Source: Dipteronia dyeriana (lineage: Eukaryota > Streptophyta > Magnoliopsida > Sapindales > Sapindaceae). From it: DNA of 64,000 nt. Under the pieces are notes generated by a model that ran no database searches, was not told where the DNA came from, and worked only from the letters and a program-made list of their open reading frames with translations. Positions 57,435 to 64,000 of this stretch are shown piece after piece. Both the position numbers and the translations under genes were made by a program. Numbering within the stretch: position 1 is the stretch's first letter; each line of letters opens with the position of its first letter. The stretch covers positions 44,867,860-44,931,859 of the forward strand of contig CM065295.1 of NCBI GenBank assembly GCA_032871835.1, written 5' to 3'.

Positions 57435-58169
57435 TTCGGACCAGAAGATGTAGGAGGAGGCAATGCCAAGCCTAATGATGCGATAGTAGTGGAACTTCAA
57501 ATAGGCCATAGAGAGGTGCGAAGAGTTATGATCGATAACGGGAGTTCAACGGATATTCTCACTCAGTCAGTAATCCATCAGCTTGGGTTCAATATTAGCA
57601 ATTTAGAGCCTTACAGCACACCACTCAGGGCGTTTGGCGGTTCAGAAGTTCATCTGCTCGGTATAATAAGATTGCCAGTGACGATTGGGTCAAAACCAAC
57701 CCATAAAACGGTGTTAGTAGAATTTGTGGTAGTGGACATGAAACAGTGGCCCTGCAACGCTTTAATGGGTCGACCATTTCTCAACCAGATCAGAGCTGTC
57801 ACAGCTACTTATTGCCTCAAAGTAAAATTCCTTACAGACAATGAAATTGGCAAAGTCAATGGGTGCCAAGAGACAGCGAGAAAGGCGAACCTCACTATTT
57901 TCAAAGACCGACAACCCGACAAGGTATACCAAGTCAGGATCATTAGCAAGAATGAAAATAAGAAAATTACTGCTAGAAAGGCCGAAGAGAAAGCTTTCAT
58001 AGCAGAAGCATCTGCGGAAACCTCTCGAGAATTTTCTCTTGATCCTAGAGAGCATACCGCACGGGAACTCGAGGGTGGGATAGAGCCAAAAGATGAAGTC
58101 CTCTTAGTCCCTGGAGACCTCACCAAGGTGGTAAGAATTTGTTCGAAACTCATTCCCAAAATAAAATAA
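57435..58169 (+). pseudogene. G2 aspartic protease
   Basis: An open stretch with VMIDNGSSTDILTQSVIHQL (active site D-N-G-S, as in G1), LLGIIRLPVTIGSKPTHKTV and VVDMKQWPCNALMGRPFLNQ, then a Lys/Glu-rich linker to the RT ending at a TAA at 58,167. It is the retropepsin that would mature Gag-Pol. The domain itself is intact; the surrounding polyprotein is broken. Confidence 0.88.
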
Positions 58170-59100
58170 GAAATTAGAACTATTGCAGGAGCACACATAC
58201 ATTTTTGCATGGAGTCACAAGGACATGCTTGGGATAGACCCGAGGGTAATATCACATAGGCTATCGGTTAAGAAGGATGCCAAGCCACTGGTATAGAGAA
58301 GGCGTTGCTTCAATATGGAGAGAAACGTGGCTATTAAAAAATAAGTAAAGAAACTTCTTGTGGCGGGATCTATCCGAGAAGCCACTTACCCAAAATGGAT
58401 CGCAAATGTGGTACTTGTGAAAAAAAAAAGAATAACACTTGGAGAATGTGTGTTGACTTTACCGACTTAAATAAGGCATGCCCGAAGAATGGTTTCCCTC
58501 TGCCTAGGATAGATCACTTGGTTGATGCTACCGCAGGTCATGAGTTACTTACATTCATGGATGCTTACTCTAATCAAATCAAAATGCATGGGCCAGACCA
58601 GGAAAAAACAACATTCATAACTAACCAAGGGTTATATTGTTACACTGTCATGTCTTTTGGGTTGAAAAACGCTGGAGTAACGTATCAAAGGTTGGTTAAC
58701 CGGATGTTTATAGATCAAATTGGCAGAACAATGAAAGTATACGACTACGATATGCTAACCCAATAGCCTAACCACTGAGGGGCATGCAAAATCTTTAGGA
58801 GAAACATTCATAGTTCTTAGGAAATACGGAATGAAGTTGAACCCGACCAAATGCGTCTTTGGGGTAGCCTCAAGAAACTTTCTCGGCTTTGTTGTTCACC
58901 AACGTGGGATAAAAGCAAATCCTGAGAAAATAAACGCTCTCCTAAAAATGAAAGCCCCAAGGACATTGAAGGAATTCCAACATCTGGCCGGTTGTCTGGC
59001 CGCTCTGAACAGGTTCATCTCTAAATCTATAGATAAATGCTTTCCTTTCTTTAAAGCTTTGAAAAAAAGGAGAGAGGTAGAGTGGAACAAAAAGTGTGAG
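58170..59100 (+). pseudogene. G2 reverse transcriptase, broken
   Basis: YIFAWSHKDMLGIDPRVISH and LLVAGSIREATYPKWIANVV precede a frame change in an A-run at 58,420-58,430. Then come WRMCVDFTDLNKACPKNGFP, LLTFMDAYSNQIKMH and YCYTVMSFGLKNAGVTYQRL. The catalytic box at 58,738-58,752 reads YDYDM instead of YVDDM, so the first of the paired Asp residues is changed. The thumb follows from 58,831 (MKLNPTKCVFGVASRNFLGF). Confidence 0.9.
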
Positions 59101-60000
59101 GTAGCGTTCCAACAATTAAAAAATTATCTCGGAAGTACCGCTGTACTCTTAAAGCCAAATACGAGGGACCTTTTGTACCTTTACTTATCAGTCTCTACAG
59201 TAGCCACGAGTTCCGTTCTGATCCGAGAGGAAGACGGGACCTAAAAACCGGTGTATTACACTAGCAAGGCTTTACTCGGTCCCGAGACCCGATATCTTGA
59301 GGCAGAAAAAGTCACCTTGGCTTTGATCGTATCGGCCATAAAGTTACCTCCATATTTCCAAGCCCATAGCATTATTGTCTTAACAAACTGCCTTCTAAGG
59401 CGAATTTTACAAAAGCCCGAGTTGTCAAGGAGATTGACTAAGTGGGCGATCGAACTTAGCGAGTTCGATATTGAATTCAAGCTTCGGTCAGCTTTCAAAG
59501 GGCAGGCAGTCACGAACTTCATAACTGAATTTTCTGAACCAACAATACAAATTGAGAACATGGATATAGATGGAGAACGAAATAAGTATAAATGGAAGCT
59601 ACATGTTGATGGAGCGCCAATACACACGGGAGTGGAGCCAGGATTGTTATAAGCACGCCCGAGAAAGATAAAATTGAATGCGCACTCAAGTTTGATTTTA
59701 GAGCTACCAACAACCAGGCCGAGTATGAATCCCTACTGGCAGGACTAAGAGTGGCCACGACATTGGGGGCTGATGCTATTGATATTTATAGTGATTCACA
59801 GTTGGTTGTGAACCAAGTGCTAGGAGAATATAAGGCGAAAGAAGAGGCAATGGTAACATACCTAAGCAAAATGAGGAGAGCACTGCAATGGTTTAAGAGT
59901 TTTAGAATTACTCAGATCCCGAGTGACCATAACAGCTATGTCGATGCTTTGTCAAAACTAGCTTCGGTAACAAACGCAATCATGTACAAAACAATCCCGG
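59101..60000 (+). pseudogene. G2 dual RNase H
   Basis: First the RT-linked RNase H (YLYLSVSTVATSSVLIREED, a stop at 59,242, KPVYYTSKALLGPETRYLEA, LTKWAIELSEFDIEF). Then the second, archaeal-type one: YKWKLHVDGAPIHTG at about 59,586, a frameshift near 59,640, FDFRATNNQAEYESLLAGLR, AIDIYSDSQLVVNQVLGEY and SYVDALSKLASV. The second domain's D, E, D, D residues are visible, confirming the Tat type. Confidence 0.9.
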
Positions 60001-61421
60001 TAGCACACTTAATAAAACCTAGTATCTTGGAAGATGAGGAAATCGAATCAGGGGTAAATGAGATTGATAGTGCCGAACACACATGGATGACCCCTATTCA
60101 GAAGTATCTCGAGACAGGTATACTACCCAAAGATCGCATCGAAGTGAAAAGACTGAAGTATAGATCATCTCGGTACAGAAGAGGTTACTCAATAGTGCTT
60201 CAGCGGTGTATTGGGCTATACGAAGCTATGACCGTGTTAACAGATATTCATGCAGAAGTATGCAGAAACCACACGGGTTCACAAATTTTAGCACATAAAG
60301 TTTTGAGGCAAGGTTATTACTGGCCAAATGTATTTGAGGATGCAAAGAAAATAGCAGGCCGACGCGACAAGTGCCAAAGGATCGCCAATTACATTCGTCA
60401 ACCCTCTGAGCTTCTGAAGTCCCTAATAGTGGCCTGGCCATTCTCACAGTGGGGTCTAGACTTTATAAGGCCTATGCCAACCGCAACAAAAGGACAAGCT
60501 AAATTTGCTATTGTAGCGGTAGACTACTTTACCAAGTGGGTTGAGGTGTTACCCTTGAAACATATCATTGAGGTAAACACAACTAATTTTGTTCAAAATT
60601 CCCTTATCTACAGGTTTGGGGTCCCAAATATGATTGTCACCGATAATGGTACTCAATTCGACGACAATAATTTTAGAAACTTCTATGCGCAATCACACAT
60701 CACAAATGATTTTGCTATGTCAATGCATCCACAAACAAATGGGCAAGTGGAAACTATGAAAAAAATTATAAAACACAACATCAAGGCCAAACTGGATGTC
60801 AAGAAAGGATATTGGGTCGACTCTCTTCCAAAGGTTTTGTTTGCTTATCGTATAACATCTCATGGGGTCAATCGGGGAAACACCTTTTGCAATGGCTTTC
60901 AGAGCAGAAGCCTTGATCCCGATCGAGATGAGGTAATGTCACCCCGGGTCCAAATGTAAGATCCTGAGTCAAATACGGAGTTAATGATAGCCAGCCTTGA
61001 GGAACTCGAAAAAATTTGTGATACTGCACAGATAAGGGTTGCAGCTTACCAACAACGGATGGCCCGATGCTACAACAACAAAGTCCGAGAAAGAAGATTC
61101 CAGATTAATGACTTAGTTCTACGAATGGTGATGCAAAACACGAAGGATCGAGCAGCTGGAACTCTTGGAGATAAATGGGAAGGTCTCTACCAAATTGTAG
61201 GTATCGCTGGTCATGGAGCTTATCGTATTGTACAACCAGGGGGTGGTAACATCATCCGACCTTGGAACTCACAGTATTTGAAATTGTATTATCCCCAACC
61301 GAAATGTACTTGGACCGGGTATGAATCACTTTTGTATGCAGAATCCGTGAGACCCGATGAGTCTCTTTATGGGTGGAATACCGTGGGACCAAATCCCTAT
61401 TTTGTAACACCCGGTGGTTAA
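60001..61421 (+). pseudogene. G2 integrase
   Basis: A linker (about 60,000-60,220) leads to the zinc finger HAEVCRNHTGSQ...RRDKCQR, in which the first Cys of the usual CxxC pair is Arg. Core: QWGLDFIRPMPT, VDYFTKWVEVLP, MIVTDNGTQFDDNNF and HPQTNGQVETMKKI, with D, D and E all present. After a stop at 60,957 the C-terminal domain follows at 60,984-61,421 (YNNKVRERRFQINDLVLR, GDKWEGLYQIVGIAGHGAYR, SQYLKLYYP). The catalytic core is well preserved, but the finger change and the stop argue against activity. Confidence 0.9.
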
Positions 61422-61469
61422 AAATAAAATACAGTTTTCATAAAGACTTGTTTTATATATAACGATCCT

Positions 61470-61965
61470 ATAAAACATCCTCATAGTAAAATGGAGGATG
61501 AGAATAGCCCGAGGCACGATCCTACTAAACATCCCTATAATAAAATAGAGGATGAGGACTGCCCAAGGCACGATCTTATTAAACATCCCTATAGTAAAAT
61601 GGAGTATGAGGACAGCCTGAGGCATGATCCTATTAAACATCCTCATAGTAAAATGGAGGATGAGGACAACCCGTGGAACGATCCTATAAAACATCCCCAT
61701 AGTAAAATTGAGGATGAGAATAGCCCGAGGCACGATCCTACTAAACATCCTTATAGTAAAATGAAGGATAAGGATTACCCAAGGCACGATCCTATTAAAC
61801 ATCCCTATAGTAAAATGGAGGATGATGACAGCCTGTGGCACGATCCTATTAAACATCCCCATAGTCAAATGGAAGATAAGGACAACCCAATGCATGATCT
61901 GATTAAACATCCACATAATAAAATGGAGGTGAGGATGGTCCCTAATGCACAATCCGATTAGACCT
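61470..61965. repeat. 60-bp tandem array in the 3' region of G2, about 8 copies
   Basis: Units of about 60 bp contain CATAGTAAAATGGAGGATGA, GGCACGATCCTATTAAACAT and similar. Because 60 is a multiple of three the array is open on both strands: the plus frame (156 codons) repeats a 20-residue KMEDED/PRHDPIKHP unit and the minus frame (208 codons) a hydrophobic unit. I do not count either as a gene, but see the findings. Confidence 0.92.
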
Positions 61966-62162
61966 CTCCATGTTAAAATGGTTGAAGATGGTCCCTAAGA
62001 CAAATCAAAAACCTCTATAGAGGATAGAGCAAATATCCGAGTAAGTATGAGCAAATAAAATTCACATAAGATAAGAGTAAATTAATGTTAATCGAAGTAC
62101 AAAGACATTATTTATTTAGAACGTGAAACTTTTACATTCTTGTTAAAAAAAAAAACAATCAT

Positions 62163-64000
62163 CAACCATCTTCCTCTTCCTCCTCTTCCTCATCCTCATC
62201 ATCAGCATCCTCAGTATCCTCGGCCTCTTCGTGCTCTTCTTTCTCAGCGTCTTCACCTTCTTCCTCTTCTTCACCACTGTCGTCTAAAAGATCGCGCCCA
62301 ATATCCTCAATTGGGTCAAGTCAAGGAGAACCCGGGCAGGGACTACCATAGGCCTTACGTGGGTTAGCAGTGATGTCAATATGCATTGGCAACACCTCTA
62401 AACCTTTACGAGTCCTATCTCTTTTCCATCCACCACCAGCTTCTCTAGTTGTTTTCTACTCTACGAAGGGTATGGCCAAGTGAGCTATTAACCGCGGTAG
62501 CAACTTCATCGTCTCCCCATTTTTGTAAGAAGTCTCGACATTTAATAACCCCTTCCGCAAAATTGACATGAAGAAAGGCATCAAAAGCGGGGGATTGTTT
62601 GAATAAATCAACTGCTCGAATCTCCACCTTCCTTCTGACCCGCATTAGGTTCTCGGTGTATTCTTTGAGTAGTATCTCAAGGAGATCGATCTTTGCCTGT
62701 GCAGTCTCGGATGCATTAGTAGCTTTGTCACGGTCTTTCAATGCGACCCGAAGGTCATCCTTACTATGTAAAATATCTTTCTGTAATTTCCTATTGTCGG
62801 TTAGCACTTGACTTTTTTCAGCGGTCAAAGTAGCCACTCTACCCAACAGATCATCCCGCTCACGAGTGACTTGTTCGCACTTCTGTATCAGCTGTCAATA
62901 AGAACGAATGTGATTTGAGGATCAATAGAGAATATATATATATGTAAAAAAAACATATGGTAAAACAGAGTCTTACCATGTTGGAAAAATAAGCGTTGGT
63001 TTTTGCTTGCTCTGTCATTGTCATTTGCCTAAAACTCTAGAGGTTATCTGAGGGAGCAAACATATTGGAACCAGAGGAAAAAAGATTTACAACAGCAGAG
63101 GTCGAGAAGTCGATATCCGTTGGGAGGACTTGAATTGAAACATGGGCCATAACCGTGGCATGTGAGCCCTCAACAGCCTCAACAATGGATTCCTTCGCCA
63201 CTGATGAAAACTCAACAACCGCCATATTGTCAAAGGTGGGCTGATTTTTGTCGCTATTAGAAAAATCTAGTTGCTCCCTGATGTCACTCACTCTCCCCGA
63301 CTCTTGATTTGTTCTAGAAGGGATCAACGATGATGATTCCTGAGTATGCTTTGCTTGTGCCAACGACTTAGGAACCTGAGAGGTCCTAAAGTCTCTTTAG
63401 GGGGCAGAATTTCAAGAAACGCCCGAGGGGCTTTCCTTTTTCCCATGTGGGAACCAGTCAAGACAGTTGTGGTTTTCCTTTTCCTTTTTTTGGTTCCCTC
63501 GGGCACATCGGTTGCGGTCACTCCCTCTGACTCGTTGGGAGTCAAGTTCTTTCCTAAGGCTCATGTACGCTTTACTAGGTAACCACAGATCGGATCAATG
63601 CTCCTCACTGAAAATTTAAAATAAAATAATATATATATATGTAATAAATAAAAAATAATAATTTAAAAAACTACAAATGAGACGAAAAACTCACAGTAAG
63701 AGGAAACGTTTCCCAAGACCGGAATCATACCATATTCTTACAGTTTTGCTCGGTCACTAGGGAACCGAATCGACGGGTTTCCATTTTGGTTTGCTCAGCT
63801 TTGGCGATCAGTTTTTTTCTCATCTTTAGAAAGATCTGGAGGATCATTATATGTCGCTGAAAGAATGATTTCGTTAGAATTACAGAAGATACGGGTCCAT
63901 GAGAGTTTCCAAGAATGCCTACCTGCTTCACAGAAGTAGCGAGGCACCGACAGACTAACGTCCGAATTGTCGGCTCTGACCGTTTGACCCCAATTCCCAA
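62163..64000 (-). pseudogene. G2 antisense coiled-coil protein gene, partial and broken
   Basis: The N-terminal part lies beyond the window edge. Blocks seen in minus order: 64,000-63,725; 63,545-63,324 with a basic KKRKRKTTTVL nuclear-signal-like stretch; 63,363-63,037 (Ser/Asp-rich); 62,970-62,880; and 62,846-62,445, a coiled coil (VATLTAEKSQVLTDNRKLQK and on) followed by LFKQSPAFDAFLHVNFAEGV. Then, in a shifted frame and past one TGA, comes a Glu/Asp tail ending in a stop at 62,163. GT and AG borders such as the donor near 62,973 suggest introns. The coiled coil plus FK(Q/R)SPA(F/Y)DA motif and acidic end match the antisense gene of G1, although the sequences differ greatly elsewhere. Function unknown. 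Confidence 0.75.

Larger units (their letters stand above)
54888..64000 (+). mobile_element. Ty3/gypsy retrotransposon, Tat-like (G2), continues past window
   Basis: 5' LTR (54,888-55,489), primer site, then gag, protease, RT, two RNase H domains and integrase to 61,421. These are followed by a 60-bp tandem array and an antisense coding region that runs to the window edge. The 3' LTR is outside. The order matches G1, and G2 is better preserved, but frameshifts near 55,784, 56,880, 58,430 and 59,640, several stops and a damaged RT catalytic box show that it is not autonomous. Confidence 0.92.

Noticed and set aside
61326..61961. Long frames on both strands (208 and 156 codons) at the end of G2
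   Set aside because: Both are produced by the 60-bp tandem repeat, whose length is a multiple of three; neither resembles a protein family.

Overview
The window is nuclear DNA of a flowering plant, most likely a eudicot. Four intron-bearing genes have clear plant-specific products: a non-specific phospholipase C, Mediator subunit MED30, a chloroplast thylakoid-lumen DUF1499 protein and a nodulin-like MFS transporter. One tRNA-Ser is present. The rest is AT-rich and filled with plant-type LTR retrotransposons, hAT elements and MITEs. I cannot name the species from sequence alone.

Layout. 1-8.1 kb is gene-dense: phospholipase C (+, 724-2810, three exons), MED30 (-, 6293-4616, three exons, with an ~840-bp foldback element in its first intron), tRNA-Ser(UGA) (-, 6477-6396) between the divergent MED30 and lumenal-protein genes, then the lumenal protein (+, 6721-7820, four exons). 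8.1-10.3 kb is an internally deleted Ty1/copia element (copia A, minus strand). 10.3-24.2 kb has no cellular gene. It holds a MITE at 12.0 kb, a hAT-type element with a perfect 8-bp target duplication (13,700-14,810) and a non-autonomous LTR element with 2.1-2.2-kb LTRs around only 617 bp (copia C, 17,315-22,257, perfect 5-bp duplication). It also has a 21-bp-period minisatellite and a palindromic MITE. 24.2-26.6 kb is the MFS gene (+, three exons).

From 26.6 kb to the end the window is nested mobile DNA. A decayed hAT transposase gene (minus, 32.6-28.9 kb) carries a 1,550-bp solo LTR with a perfect 5-bp duplication. A 49-bp tandem array follows. Next is a 5'-truncated Ty3/gypsy element (G1, 33.1-44.2 kb, plus). 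A copia element (copia B, 44.2-53.1 kb, minus) has inserted in or at G1's 3' LTR. Copia B contains a hAT element (49.3-51.2 kb), which itself contains a second hAT-type element (49.85-50.6 kb). After a LINE tail, a hAT fragment and a second copy of the palindromic MITE, another gypsy element (G2, plus) starts with its 5' LTR at 54,888 and runs off the right edge.

G1 and G2 share an architecture typical of the Tat lineage: gag, protease, RT, two successive RNase H domains and integrase, then a tandem-repeat 3' region, then a long antisense coding region for a coiled-coil protein. Every retroelement seen carries stops, frameshifts, deletions or catalytic-residue changes, so none looks autonomous. 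The antisense coiled-coil gene and the unrelated minisatellites at the same place in both elements are the most interesting features here. I found no CRISPR array, operon or other prokaryotic feature.
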